The notes under the pieces were generated by a model. It saw nothing but the letters and a program-made list of their open reading frames with translations. It was not told where the DNA came from and ran no database searches. This document shows, one piece after another, positions 44,311-55,512 of a DNA stretch of 64,000 nucleotides. A program made the translations under genes and the position numbers. This DNA comes from Roseiarcus sp049513815 (GTDB lineage Bacteria > Pseudomonadota > Alphaproteobacteria > Rhizobiales > Beijerinckiaceae): positions 1-64,000 of the forward strand of contig JBEKVR010000003.1 in NCBI GenBank assembly GCA_049513815.1. The letters run 5' to 3'. Every line of letters starts with the position of its first letter. Within the stretch, counting starts at the first letter, position 1.

Positions 44311-46195
44311 AACTCCGTCGCATGGCGTTTCGCGTATTCCTATGCCGCCCACGCTTTCCGCCGACGGGAATTCGCGCATCCGCTTCAGCGTTCCATTGTG
44401 CGCCGGTGACGAGCGGGTTCTGGTCGGCATCGTCCCCTGCAATGAGCTTTTCCTGCGCGCCCTCGAAAGCCTCGAAATATTCGACCTCGGCCTTTGTCAG
44501 GCGCGCGTGGGAGGCGTTTGCGGCGCCGACAAGCGCGATTGCAGACGTGACCGGCAAACCTTTGGCGCTGTTGCCGAGGAACACGGTTTCGATCGTGAAG
44601 TGCAGCACTTTCGACGTTTCCATGTCCCGTTGCTTCGTCGCGTTTATCTTGCCCCCCTCGATTTCAATTTCAGTATCGACGGCCGCGCGAAGAGACGAAT
44701 GCCCGCGGGCGCCGCGGGACGCGTCTTTGCCCGCGTGGTGCACAAGCGCAACCGCAGCGCCGGTCGCGCTCCGTATTTGATCGCAACGCTTGACGAACGC
44801 CGTCATGTCCGCGGCGTCGTTTTCGTTTGCGCCGGCCATGGCGCGCGAAAGTGTGTCGATCACGACAAAGGCGCAGCGTGCGCCTGTTTCCTGCTCTAGT
44901 TGCTTCGCGGCCTTAACGATTCTCTGAACGCCCGCGCTCGCTGTGAGATCGATATCCGCGGCCATAATCGCCAGTGGGGCGCCGTCCGGCAGGGCGAGCT
45001 TGCGGCGCAGCGCGGCGACGCGCCGCCTGATGCCCTTGCCGCCTTCAAGGGCGATGTAGAGCACAGGCCCTCGCGCCGTCGCGCATCCCGCCCATTCCGA
45101 GCCCGCGACGATGGCGGCGCAGGCAGAGAGGATCACAAGAGTCTTCCCCGCACCCGACGGGCCGTACCAAACAGACAGCCCTCCGGCGTCAAGCCAGCCC
45201 TCAATCAAAGCTTCGCCCGCGTCTTCCATCGCGAGTGCGTCGGCTTCATCCGCCAGGAAATACGGCCTGGCGCGCGCCGGCTCTTCGCTCGCAGTTGCTT
45301 GGGCTTCCCCGCCCTCGACAGCCTCAAACGCATTCCCGACCGCAGCGCAGCCGATCGGGTTTTGGCGCGAGTGGACAAGCGACAGGACCTCCGGGAGCAG
45401 GTCTTCGTCCCACGGGGGCGAGTTCCGAGAATCCCAGTGCTCGCTCATAAGCGCTGCGGCGGTCGCCGGCAGGCAGCCGATATCCATGAGTCTATGCGCC
45501 AAGGGGTGCGTGACCTTGCGCCCCCCCGCCCCGTCGACCGCTTCGGGCGCGCTGCGCAGGATATCGATCGCCTGTGCGATGGCGGCCGGGGTGTCGGCCT
45601 CGCCGATCACGCGGAGCTCGCCCTTTTCGTTCTCGGCGCTGCGCGGGCGCTTGCTGCGGACCGCCTCGAGCAATTTCGCGGGGCAGTCCGCGATCTCAAC
45701 GTCGGCGGGCGACAAGCCTTTCAGCCAGGCCCATGACCCGCCATCTTTCAAAGAGCCCGGCGCCACGACGTAGCCGCGCTCGCCTCTCACGTCGACACAA
45801 GGCGCCAGCGTGCTTTGACTGCTCGCGACATGAACGCCGGCCGGCACGCGAAGGTAAAGGTGAATGCCGCCGTTGGCCGTGGTGGCCGCAACGGTGTGCG
45901 GGAGCTTGCCGTAGCTGGCCTCGAGCCCTCGCCAGCGCTGCTTAACGTCGCCTTCCTTCTTGTCGATATCCACCACGATCAGCCCTTCGCCGGTCATGAT
46001 CGCAATATTCGCGTCGGAGGGGCCCCCGAGCGCATCGGAAAAGAGCTTCCCGACAATCACGGGATCGCTGCTTGCGCGGTCGAAGGGCAGTTTCGGGCGC
46101 TTGGAATTCGTGACAAGAGGGAGGACGCGAAGGCTTTGATTTGCGAGCGCGATCGCCATCGCGCGACGGTCTGAATTTTGGGGGCGATCAAGCAT
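44222..46195 (-). CDS. Bifunctional primase-polymerase and RepA-like helicase
   Basis: The 657-aa protein starts with a prim-pol domain: catalytic acids in LIVVDIDKKEGD (near 74-83), GGIHLYLRVP with the conserved His, and VDVRGERGYVVAPGS. A central linker leads to a RecA-like ATPase: Walker A GPSGAGKT (345-352), Walker B FVVIDTLSRA (443-452), and LVHHAGKDASRGARGHSSL. Such fusions start and unwind replication of satellites, plasmids and integrative elements. A basic C-terminal winged-helix-like tail ends TGVTENDGF, encoded by the repeat cluster. It is preceded by the AlpA-like gene and a short gene in the same direction. Confidence 0.92.
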   Translation of the reverse strand: MLDRPQNSDRRAMAIALANQSLRVLPLVTNSKRPKLPFDRASSDPVIVGKLFSDALGGPSDANIAIMTGEGLIVVDIDKKEGDVKQRWRGLEASYGKLPHTVAATTANGGIHLYLRVPAGVHVASSQSTLAPCVDVRGERGYVVAPGSLKDGGSWAWLKGLSPADVEIADCPAKLLEAVRSKRPRSAENEKGELRVIGEADTPAAIAQAIDILRSAPEAVDGAGGRKVTHPLAHRLMDIGCLPATAAALMSEHWDSRNSPPWDEDLLPEVLSLVHSRQNPIGCAAVGNAFEAVEGGEAQATASEEPARARPYFLADEADALAMEDAGEALIEGWLDAGGLSVWYGPSGAGKTLVILSACAAIVAGSEWAGCATARGPVLYIALEGGKGIRRRVAALRRKLALPDGAPLAIMAADIDLTASAGVQRIVKAAKQLEQETGARCAFVVIDTLSRAMAGANENDAADMTAFVKRCDQIRSATGAAVALVHHAGKDASRGARGHSSLRAAVDTEIEIEGGKINATKQRDMETSKVLHFTIETVFLGNSAKGLPVTSAIALVGAANASHARLTKAEVEYFEAFEGAQEKLIAGDDADQNPLVTGAQWNAEADARIPVGGKRGRHRNTRNAMRRSLTEKAWIEKSDVRPDSYRRLTGVTENDGF

Positions 46196-46409
46196 GGTCG
46201 CCCCCTTTCTCGTCCGACATGACGCTTTCGGTAGGCCTCATAAACCGTGCGCGGCTGGGCGAGCAGTCGTTGCGCCCTCGGCAACTCCGCCGATCGCTTT
46301 CGACCGCGCGTCTCCGATCGCCGAAGCGGCGCCGGTCGCGCGGATCATCTTGATATTTGGAGGGCGGCTCCGGCGAGGCGTAGCCGCGAGGGCAGGGCTC
46401 CCGCGGCAT
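46188..46409 (-). CDS. Hypothetical small protein between regulator and primase (73 aa)
   Basis: The ATG at 46409 lies two bases after the AlpA stop, with GAGGGGG nine bases upstream, and the frame ends 8 bases inside the primase start. This spacing suggests translational coupling across all three genes. The product is Arg/Asp-rich (DDPRDRRRFGDRRRAVESDRR) and has no recognised domain. It could instead be a leader that only couples translation. Confidence 0.45.
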   Translation of the reverse strand: MPREPCPRGYASPEPPSKYQDDPRDRRRFGDRRRAVESDRRSCRGRNDCSPSRARFMRPTESVMSDEKGGDHA

Positions 46410-46411
46410 GA

Positions 46412-46636
46412 TCAGGCCCCCTCGCCGGAATGGACGGCACCGGGATCAGAGGTAGACTTGCGCCGATCGCGCAGCGCAAAAGCGAGCAAATCGCCACGCG
46501 AGTAGGCGACGCGCCGGCCGATCTTCAGGAAAGGCGGCCCTTCACCGCGCACACGCATCCCTTCAAGGGTCGATATTGCAAGCGTGGTGATCTTCGCCGC
46601 ATCGGCGGTTGTTACGAGTTCGTCGTCGCGATTCAT
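46412..46636 (-). CDS. AlpA/excisionase-type HTH regulator (74 aa)
   Basis: This MerR-like winged helix of the AlpA/Xis class reads VTTADAAKITTLAISTLEGMRVRGEGPPFLKIGRRVAYSRGDLLAFA. Members regulate or direct excision of integrated elements such as P4-like islands. It is first in the regulator-small gene-primase run and probably controls both excision and replication. The upstream 247 bp to the GrlR-like gene are divergent and likely hold two promoters, including a CAACGG/CCGTTG inverted repeat at 46789-46802. Confidence 0.88.
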   Translation of the reverse strand: MNRDDELVTTADAAKITTLAISTLEGMRVRGEGPPFLKIGRRVAYSRGDLLAFALRDRRKSTSDPGAVHSGEGA

Positions 46637-46883
46637 AGGATGACTCCCGAGAGCCCGGGGAGGCTCAGCGGCCGTGTCATCCCACGGGTTAGGTAAAGGC
46701 GAAGTCGTGCATCCCGGCGAGCCGAGAAAGTTGCGGCATTAGGTAGCAAGCTCACCTGAGCGACTTTCTAGACATTGTTGCCGTCACTCAACGGGTCCGT
46801 TGGGCAATTTGTGACGCTGCTTAAAAATTGATGTGAAACCGCCCAGTGCTAACATCACGCCGCGTAACTTGCGGGAGGGCGAC

Positions 46884-47210
46884 ATGAGAAACGGCCTCTA
46901 CAAAGTGACGTTTCAGACCCCGCTTGGGTCCGGTGCTGGCGTCGTTGTCCTGAATGACGGACGGTTGCTCGGCGGGGACTCTTCCATCAGCTACGTCGGG
47001 AGTTATCGGCAAGATGGACACACATTCTCCGCCTTGGTCGATACGACGATGCACACAAGTGTCCCCGGCATGTTCAATGTCTTAGGAACGCCGAACGCCA
47101 AAGTTTCGCTGTCGGGGACTGTCTCTAACGATCATGCGGAGATGACGGGAAACACGCTAAATGCGCCCAGCGCCGTGCTTCAGGCGACACTAGAGTTTCT
47201 GACCGCTTGA
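46884..47210 (+). CDS. GrlR-like protein (108 aa)
   Basis: The ATG at 46884 follows GGGAGGG. The sequence MRNGLYKVTFQTPLGSGAGVVVL, NDGRLLGGDSSISYVGSY, then a beta-rich C-terminal part with VSLSGTVSNDHAEMTG, matches the GrlR family, a lipocalin-like barrel. In enteropathogens GrlR represses type III secretion genes by binding GrlA. No such target is present here, and similar proteins occur widely in Rhizobiales without known partners. Cargo status is inferred. Confidence 0.8.
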   Translation: MRNGLYKVTFQTPLGSGAGVVVLNDGRLLGGDSSISYVGSYRQDGHTFSALVDTTMHTSVPGMFNVLGTPNAKVSLSGTVSNDHAEMTGNTLNAPSAVLQATLEFLTA

Positions 47211-47239
47211 CGCCGTGTTTTGCTCGGCGCTCGCCTTGT

Positions 47240-48535
47240 TCACGCGCGCCGCTCGCCGATCGGGAACACGTTTGAAGCCTTCTCGCCTTGCGGCGCGCGG
47301 TCCATGGCGGCCGATATCGTCGCGCCGATCGTGTCGACCGCGCGCCGCATGGGGTCGGCGTCCAGGTGAGCATAGCGGGCCGTTGTCGAGCTCTGCGCAT
47401 GGCCGAGAAGCTTGCCGATGATCGGCAGGCCAAGGGACGCGCCGGCGCCGAAGCTCGCAAAGGTGTGGCGAAGATCATGAATTCGTAAGCCGTCAAGACC
47501 GGCGGCCTTGGTTACGGCCGCCCACGGCTTCTTCAGGTCCCTGCGGGGCGCGCCGTCGTTCGCGCCAGCGATTATGAAGGGATTGCTTTTGACGCGCGAT
47601 AGGCTCGCCAAGATCGCGAGCGCAGCGGCCGACAGATAGACAGGCTTCTTCCCGGTCTTGCTGTCGGGCAGAAAGATCACGCCGCGCTCAAAATCGACGT
47701 ATTCCCACTTCGCATTCAAGATTTCGCGGAGACGCGCGCCGGTCAGCATAAGGAGACGAATTGCAGCGACCGCGAAGGGGTCCATCTTTGTCCGCCGGGC
47801 TTCGGGTTTGGCGGCATGATTCGCCTTTGGTTTTGCTTCGTCGACAGCGTACTCGAGGCCGACAGTCTCGCCGGTGCGGAGCGCCTCGCCAAGCCGCGTC
47901 AACTCGTCAGTCGTCAGAAACCGCTCGCGCGCCTTCTCGGGAAATCTCTCGACGCCGCGCACGGGATTGTGCCCTTTGGTGCAATACCCGGACTTGCCGG
48001 CCCACGAATAGAGCGCGCTCAGGATCGCGAGCGTCCTGTTTGCCTGCACAGGCCGATCATTCATCGACGAATGCAGGCGCGCGACCTCGTGCTCTGTCAC
48101 TTGGTCAAGCTTCATCGTCCCGAATTTCGGCTTTACGATGCGCTCGAGCGCGTCGCGAACCCATGCGGCCGTGGACGCTTTGCGCTTGGCTTCGACGTGT
48201 TCAGTCAGGAAGGCTTCAATCGCGACGGACATCGAAGCCGCGCGGCGCTTGCGAGCCTTTTCGGCGGCCGGGTCGTTTCCATGAGCGACTAAGCCAAGCG
48301 TTTTCTTGGCTTCCTTGCGCGCGTCGTCGGGCGTCATTTCGCCCACGCGGCCAATTGTCACGCGCTTCGTGGGCGCCCCGCGCCCGTGGCCGGCCTTGTA
48401 TTCGACCACGTAGGATTTCCCGCCGGTTTTGCGAACGCGCACGGCGAAGCCGAGGTCATCCTTATCGAAGATAGTGCGGTCGGTTGCCTCAGGCTTTAGC
48501 GAGTCGACCAAGCGCTTGGTGATTTTGGCTTTCAT
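47240..48535 (-). CDS. Tyrosine-type site-specific integrase
   Basis: The 431-aa P4-type integrase has an N-terminal arm-binding domain (DUF4102-like: KITKRLVDSLKPEATDRTIFD...GFAVRVRKTGGKSYVVEY), a core-binding domain, and a catalytic domain with Arg in TGARLREIL (268), Lys in DSKTGKKP, His-x-x-Arg in IHDLRHTFAS (353-356), LGH (379) and Tyr in TARYAHL (388). A charged insertion lies at 230-250. The start at 48535 is favoured over GTG 48595. It reads inward from the right att repeat at tRNA-His, as expected for the enzyme that inserted the element. Confidence 0.95.
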   Translation of the reverse strand: MKAKITKRLVDSLKPEATDRTIFDKDDLGFAVRVRKTGGKSYVVEYKAGHGRGAPTKRVTIGRVGEMTPDDARKEAKKTLGLVAHGNDPAAEKARKRRAASMSVAIEAFLTEHVEAKRKASTAAWVRDALERIVKPKFGTMKLDQVTEHEVARLHSSMNDRPVQANRTLAILSALYSWAGKSGYCTKGHNPVRGVERFPEKARERFLTTDELTRLGEALRTGETVGLEYAVDEAKPKANHAAKPEARRTKMDPFAVAAIRLLMLTGARLREILNAKWEYVDFERGVIFLPDSKTGKKPVYLSAAALAILASLSRVKSNPFIIAGANDGAPRRDLKKPWAAVTKAAGLDGLRIHDLRHTFASFGAGASLGLPIIGKLLGHAQSSTTARYAHLDADPMRRAVDTIGATISAAMDRAPQGEKASNVFPIGERRA

Positions 48536-48540
48536 GGCTT

Positions 48541-48557
48541 GGGGCGCTCCCGGGGCG
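48541..48557 (+). repeat. Candidate integrase arm-type site, right end
   Basis: GGGGCGCTCCCGGGGCG sits six bases upstream of the integrase start and 120 bases inside the right att repeat. It is identical to the left-end copy at 36578 and in the same orientation. Overlap with the integrase promoter region could also let the integrase repress itself. Confidence 0.6.
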
Positions 48558-48677
48558 TAACCGAAAAGCAAACCGCTAGCGGCTCGCGCGCACACTATGG
48601 CGCTCAGACCCCAGGAAAAGCAAGGGAAAGAATAGGACCAGCGTACACGGGAGTACTGGCGAAAGCTGCGGCCACAT

Positions 48678-48725
48678 GATTGTGGATCTAGAGGTCCCCC
48701 GTTCGAGCCGGGGTGGCGGTACCAT
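48678..48725 (+). repeat. Right attachment site (48-bp direct repeat, tRNA-His 3' fragment)
   Basis: This is identical to 36475-36522. It carries only the 3' part of tRNA-His (from the anticodon loop to CCA), so it is a remnant and not a second tRNA gene. It marks the right end of the element; the chromosomal T1SS genes start 40 bases further on. Confidence 0.96.
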
Positions 48726-48764
48726 TCTCTCCTGCATGGCTGAGGCGAAGCGAGGCGCTCGCCG

Positions 48765-50347
48765 TTAGCGCTCGGTCATCGCCTCCGACATCGTTTTGGC
48801 GAGCGGCGACAGCAGATAATCGATCACTCGCCGGCTCTCGGTCTTGATATCGACCGACGCCGTCATGCCCGGCGTCAGAGGGATCGTCGCGCCGTCGACG
48901 CGCACAGCCGTTTCGTCGATCGCCACCGTCACCGGAAAGACGAAGCTCTGCGCCTGGCCGGGCGCCGCCGACTCGGGCGCGTTGCCGGGCGTGGTGGCGT
49001 TGGCGAGCGAACGCTTCGCCTGCTGCTCGTCGACCGCCGCCGCGGCGATGGCGACGACCTTGCCGTGCAGCGCGCCGAAGCGGGTGAACGGGAAAGCGTC
49101 GAGCTTGACCGCGACCTCCTGGCCGACGCGGACGAAGCCAATATCCATGTTGGCGACCAGCGCCTCGACTTGCAGCGCGCCGTCGGTCGGCGTCACCGTC
49201 GCCAATTGCTGGCCGGCGCCGACGACCTGGCCGAAGGTCGTCACCGACAATTGCTGCACAATGCCGTCGATCGGCGCGTAGAGATTGGTGTTCGCGAGGC
49301 GCGCGGTCGCCTTGGCGAGCGCCTGGCGCGCCTCGTCGGCCTTGCGCGACGCATCCTCCGCCTTGTTCTCGTTCTCGGCGATGAACTGCGACAGCGTCTT
49401 GGTCTTCTCGCTCTGCAGTTCGCCGATCGCGGCGTCGGTTTCGATCAACTGACCCTGGTCGGAGGCGAGCGAGGACTGGGAGCGCTGCTGCTCTTCCTTG
49501 GCGTCGTAGAGGTTGATCTTGGTGCCGACCCTGAGGTCGATCGCCTGCTGGCGAGTGGCGACGCGCTCGGTCAGCGTGTCGATCAGCGCCGTCTGGTAGG
49601 CGATGCTCATCTGCAGCCGCTGCAGCGTCGCCTGCTTGGAGGCGATCTGCTTGTCGATTGCGCGCAATGTGTCCGCGAGCTGGCTCAAGTCGGCCGACAG
49701 CACCGCTTCTTCGCGCGCCCGCACGTTGTCCGGCAGCGGCTCGCCGCCGTCGAATTTGCCACGCAGCGAGGCGGCGCCCTGGCTCGCGTCGGCCGACGGG
49801 GTCGCCTTCTCGCGCGCCTGCGCGCCGTCTGAAGGCGGCTCACCCCAGTCGATCTTGCCTTGCGGATTGGCGGCGAGCGCTTCGAGCGCCGGCAAGGGCC
49901 CGCCGTCCTCGGCCGCTTGCCGTTGCGCGGCGCGCGCCGCATTGATCGCCGACTGGCGCCGCGCGACCTCGCCCAAACCCGCCTGCAGCGCCTCGCGCGC
50001 CTCGCGCTCGTCGGCGGCGGCTTCGGCGGGGTCGAATTCGAGCAGCAGGTCGCCGGCCTTGACCAACTGGCCGTTGTCCACCCGGATGGCGGCGACCTTG
50101 CCGGGATCGAGCGCCTGGATGACCTTGACCCGCCCGGTCGGCTCGAGCTTGCCCGGGGCGACCGCATTGACGTCGAGGCGGCCGAAGAACGACCAGGCGA
50201 ACGCCGCCGCGAAGACGGCGCAGATCGTCAGCATCGTCCAAACCGGCAGCGGCGAGGGCGGCGTTTCGAGGATCTCCAGCGCCGCCGGCAGGAACTCGCG
50301 ATTGCGGCGCGACAGGGTCGGAACTGCGCCGCGGTTGCGCACGCTTC

Positions 50348-50351
<4 letters not shown>
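48765..50351 (-). CDS. Type I secretion membrane fusion protein (HlyD family)
   Basis: The 528-aa protein has one N-terminal membrane helix (WTMLTICAVFAAAFAWSFFG), then lipoyl-like halves (VIQALDPGKVAAIRVDNGQLVKAGDLLLEFDP and YAPIDGIVQQLSVTTFGQVVGAGQQLATVTP) around a long coiled coil (about 100-350). A C-terminal HlyD signature region (PGMTASVDIKTESRRVIDYLLSPL) ends it. It links the ABC transporter to an outer-membrane channel, probably TolC encoded elsewhere. It overlaps the ABC gene stop (ATGA), so the two are one operon. The coiled coil has an unusual Gly/Pro-rich insertion near 165-200. Confidence 0.92.
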
Positions 50352-52621
<2,270 letters not shown>

Positions 52622-52922
52622 GGGGCCAGACTCGAAGGGCAACGCATCAACGCGGGTCGACGCGCCGCGCGGCCAGCGCGGCGCGGTGCCCGCCGCTCAA
52701 CTTGCCGGCAAGAGGTTGCCAAGTCCTTTCCGCCGCCGCCGCCTCGTAAAACTCGCCGAATTCAGACAGTTTTAAGCGACTTCACCAATCACTCCTCAAT
52801 AAAGGCGACGTAGTTTTGCCGTCGATTGAGCCCGCCCCGCTTTTGCCGGCTGGTCGTAGCGCGGTCGCCGGCGAGGGGAACGGGCGGCGGCGCGTGCTCG
52901 CGAATCTTGGAACGGTGTGGCG
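52622..52922. promoter_or_regulatory. Divergent promoter region between T1SS and protease
   Basis: This 301-bp gap between divergent genes contains no gene. A less GC-rich patch (about 52745-52830, with CAGTTTTAAGCGACTTCACC and CTCAATAAAGG) probably contains one or both promoters. I could not fix individual boxes. Confidence 0.45.
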
Positions 52923-54746
52923 ATGACCATCACTTTGACCCTCAATGCGAAGTCGCTCTCGGAAGGCCAAACGGTCGCGGGATCGTCCTTCGTCAACTCC
53001 GTGTCGGACAGCCTGGGCCGATCGATCACCCAATACTCCATCTACGGCAGCGGCGCGGACGGCGGCCATTTTACCCTCAATGGCGCCAAGCTCGCGAACG
53101 GCGCGTGGCACACGCTGACGGCTTCGCAGTTCGCCCAACTGCAATACGTCGCCGGGGCCGGCGTCGGCAGCGAGGCGATCAGCGTCAAGGCCTATGACGG
53201 ATTGCAGTGGTCCAATGCCTATTCGACCACCGCCGCGACGAAGGCGCCTTCCCCTCCGTCGGTGACCGCAGCGAATCAGACGGTCGCCGAAGGACAGACG
53301 CTGGCCGTCTCCTCGCTGATCGCTTCGACCAGCGATCCCAACGGCAAAGCCATCACGACTTACGCGCTGATGGACAGCGGGGCCGACGGCCATCTCGTCT
53401 ACAACGGGACGACGCTGAAGGCGGGAAGCTGGTACGACTTCTCCGCCGCGCAACTCGCGCAGGTCGCGTGGGTCGCCGGCTCAGGCGTCGGGACAGACAA
53501 GGTGTCGATCGAAGTCTCCGACGGCGGGACGTTCTCCAGCGCCGCGGTCTCGACCCTGACCGTCAACGCGCCCGCGAGCACAAACGTCGTCACGCTGCTC
53601 GGCAAGCTCGGCGTCTCCGCCGCGACCGCCCAGCAGCTCACGGCCGGCAATTCGCTCACCTACAACGGGATGCTCACCATCCTGCAGGACGCCGCGGTCG
53701 GCGGCATGACCGCCACGAAGTTCGGCGCCCTGCAGACGCTCGCCTCGATGCTCAACCACCCGAACGGCCTGACGACGTCGACCTATGTTCAGCAGATCGC
53801 CGCCGACCTGATCAACGGCGATTCGGCCAACGCCTATTGGAACGGCGGCTCGTCGACTGCGACGACGCTCGGCAATCTCAGCGCGACATCGACCCAGACC
53901 CAGGTCAATGAGCTGATCGGCAAGTGGTTCCTGGGAACTGACCTGCCGAGCCTCAGCGTTTCCGCCATTGGCGAATCGAACCTCAATCCGACCTACAAAG
54001 CCTCGACGCTGCCGCTATTCGCCAGCTCTGGGACGCCGAGCTATCTCGACGTCAATCAGGGCTATCTCGGCGACTGCTACTTCGTCTCCTCGCTGGGCGA
54101 GACGGCGCTGCAAAACCCCTCGCTGATCAAGAACATGATCACCGCGAACGGCAACGGCACCTATTCGGTCGAGTTCTACGTCAACGGGCAGGCCGACTAC
54201 GTCACCGTCAATTCGCAACTGCCAGTCATGGGTGGCGGCTACGGATGGGCCGACGGCTCGACGCTCGAGTTCGCCAACGGTCCGGTATCGTGGGTGGCGC
54301 TGGTCGAAAAAGCCTTCGCCGAACTCAACGAGCAGACCGCCGCCGCCAGCTACGGCGGCCATCCGGCCGGCGACGCCTACGAGGACCTCAACGGCGGCAC
54401 GGCGGTCGCGCTCAGCGAGATCACCGACCAGACCTTCAACACCTACAACCTCTCCTCGGGAGAGTCGGCGCCGACGCTCGCTTCGCTGATGTCGACACTG
54501 TCGACCGACTTCAAGGCGGGCGACGAGATCATCCTGTCGACGCCGAACCAAGACAACGGCAACCTCGTCGGCGACCACATGTACATGGTCGCCGGCGTCA
54601 ACTCTTCCGCCGGCACGATCTCGATCCAGAACCCGTGGAACGGCGCCTATTCGGGCTCGCTGCAGATGAGCTTCACCGACACGATCGCGCAGCTCGCCGC
54701 CGACAACGTGTCGATCTACGCCACGACGGGAACGAAAGTCGCCTGA
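52923..54746 (+). CDS. Calpain-family (C2) cysteine protease, probable T1SS substrate
   Basis: The 607-aa protein (GTG 52917 adds two residues) has no Sec signal. Residues about 15-106 and 118-214 are two related beta-rich repeats (SEGQTVAGSSFVNSVSD / AEGQTLAVSSLIASTSD, each with GSGADG or SGADG and VAGxGVG). The C-terminal half is a calpain-like domain: catalytic Cys385 in NQGYLGDCYFVSS, His552 in VGDHMYMVAGV and Asn570 in SIQNPWNG. Similar repeats precede domains of T1SS substrates, and the T1SS genes are adjacent, so secretion is inferred. No RTX nonapeptides are seen. Targets are unknown. Confidence 0.88.
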   Translation: MTITLTLNAKSLSEGQTVAGSSFVNSVSDSLGRSITQYSIYGSGADGGHFTLNGAKLANGAWHTLTASQFAQLQYVAGAGVGSEAISVKAYDGLQWSNAYSTTAATKAPSPPSVTAANQTVAEGQTLAVSSLIASTSDPNGKAITTYALMDSGADGHLVYNGTTLKAGSWYDFSAAQLAQVAWVAGSGVGTDKVSIEVSDGGTFSSAAVSTLTVNAPASTNVVTLLGKLGVSAATAQQLTAGNSLTYNGMLTILQDAAVGGMTATKFGALQTLASMLNHPNGLTTSTYVQQIAADLINGDSANAYWNGGSSTATTLGNLSATSTQTQVNELIGKWFLGTDLPSLSVSAIGESNLNPTYKASTLPLFASSGTPSYLDVNQGYLGDCYFVSSLGETALQNPSLIKNMITANGNGTYSVEFYVNGQADYVTVNSQLPVMGGGYGWADGSTLEFANGPVSWVALVEKAFAELNEQTAAASYGGHPAGDAYEDLNGGTAVALSEITDQTFNTYNLSSGESAPTLASLMSTLSTDFKAGDEIILSTPNQDNGNLVGDHMYMVAGVNSSAGTISIQNPWNGAYSGSLQMSFTDTIAQLAADNVSIYATTGTKVA

Positions 54747-54755
54747 CGCATCGCC

Positions 54756-55451
54756 CTAGACCGTCTTGTCCTTGTAGCGGCAGATGTCGGCGATGACGCA
54801 GCGCGCGCATGCGGGCGCGCGCGCCTTGCAGACATAGCGGCCGTGCAGGATCAGCCAGTGGTGGGCGTGGCGCATGAACCGCGCCGGGATGATCTTCAGC
54901 AGCCCGTCCTCGACTTCGCGCGGCGTCTTGCCCTCGGCGAGCGGAATGCGGTTGGCGACGCGGAAAACGTGAGTGTCGACCGCCAGCGTATGTTCGCCGA
55001 AGGCGACGTTGAGCACGACGTTGGCGGTCTTGCGGCCGACGCCCGGCAACGCTTCGAGCGCGTCGCGATCGGCCGGAACCTCGCCGGCGTAGGCGCTGAC
55101 CAGCAGCTCCGACAAAGCGACGACGTTCTTCGCCTTGGCGCGATAGAGGCCGATCGTCTTGATCTTCTCGGCGAGCGCCGCTTCGCCGAGCGCGACCATC
55201 TTGGCCGGCGTGTCGACGACGGCGAACAAGGCGCGAGTCGCCTTGTTGACGCCGGCGTCGGTCGCTTGCGCCGACAGCACGACGGCGACCAGCAGCGTGA
55301 ACGGATTGGCGTATTCGAGCTCGCTCTTGGGCTCCGGGTTGGCGGCGGCCAGTCGAGCGAAGATCTCTTCGGCGCGCGCCAGCTCCGCGGCCTTCGCCGC
55401 GCCGGGCGGGCGGCGGCGGACGGGGGATGCGGCCGGATTGCCTCGCGCCAT
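54756..55451 (-). CDS. nth: Endonuclease III
   Basis: This 231-aa DNA glycosylase/AP lyase removes oxidised pyrimidines. The HhH motif and catalytic Lys are in LEALPGVGRKTANVVLN, the catalytic Asp in AVDTHVFRVANR, and the [4Fe-4S] cluster uses four cysteines in CKARAPACARCVIADIC. ATG 55451 is chosen; a longer frame would run into the divergent gene's promoter. It is convergent with the calpain-family gene. Confidence 0.95.
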   Translation of the reverse strand: MARGNPAASPVRRRPPGAAKAAELARAEEIFARLAAANPEPKSELEYANPFTLLVAVVLSAQATDAGVNKATRALFAVVDTPAKMVALGEAALAEKIKTIGLYRAKAKNVVALSELLVSAYAGEVPADRDALEALPGVGRKTANVVLNVAFGEHTLAVDTHVFRVANRIPLAEGKTPREVEDGLLKIIPARFMRHAHHWLILHGRYVCKARAPACARCVIADICRYKDKTV

Positions 55452-55512
55452 GCGCGCCTTATAGTCGGCGTCGATCGGGTCGCCAAGCGGCGGCTTGGCC
55501 AGGGAGGTTGCC

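Larger units (their letters stand above)
36475..48725. mobile_element. 12.2-kb integrative element in tRNA-His (phage-satellite-like)
   Basis: The element is bounded by perfect 48-bp direct repeats, with a tyrosine integrase reading inward from the right end. It carries an AlpA-like regulator, a primase-polymerase/helicase with a candidate origin, two podovirus-type ejection-protein genes and several small cargo genes. There are no capsid, terminase, portal or tail genes and no conjugation genes. Several intergenic stretches (42313-42658, 46740-46860) are markedly more AT-rich than the host. A satellite or a decayed prophage both fit; the intact replication and integration modules favour a live element. 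Confidence 0.88.

Noticed and set aside
48678..48721. A second tRNA-His gene
   Set aside because: Only the anticodon loop to 3' end is present; the 5' half is missing and the sequence is an exact att duplicate.
36475..48725. Integrative conjugative element
   Set aside because: No relaxase, coupling protein or type IV secretion gene is present.
36475..48725. Complete prophage
   Set aside because: There is no terminase, portal, capsid, tail or lysis gene; the element is also too short.
52923..54746. RTX toxin
   Set aside because: No GGxGxDxUx nonapeptides are visible; the Cys/His/Asn calpain triad explains the C-terminal half better.
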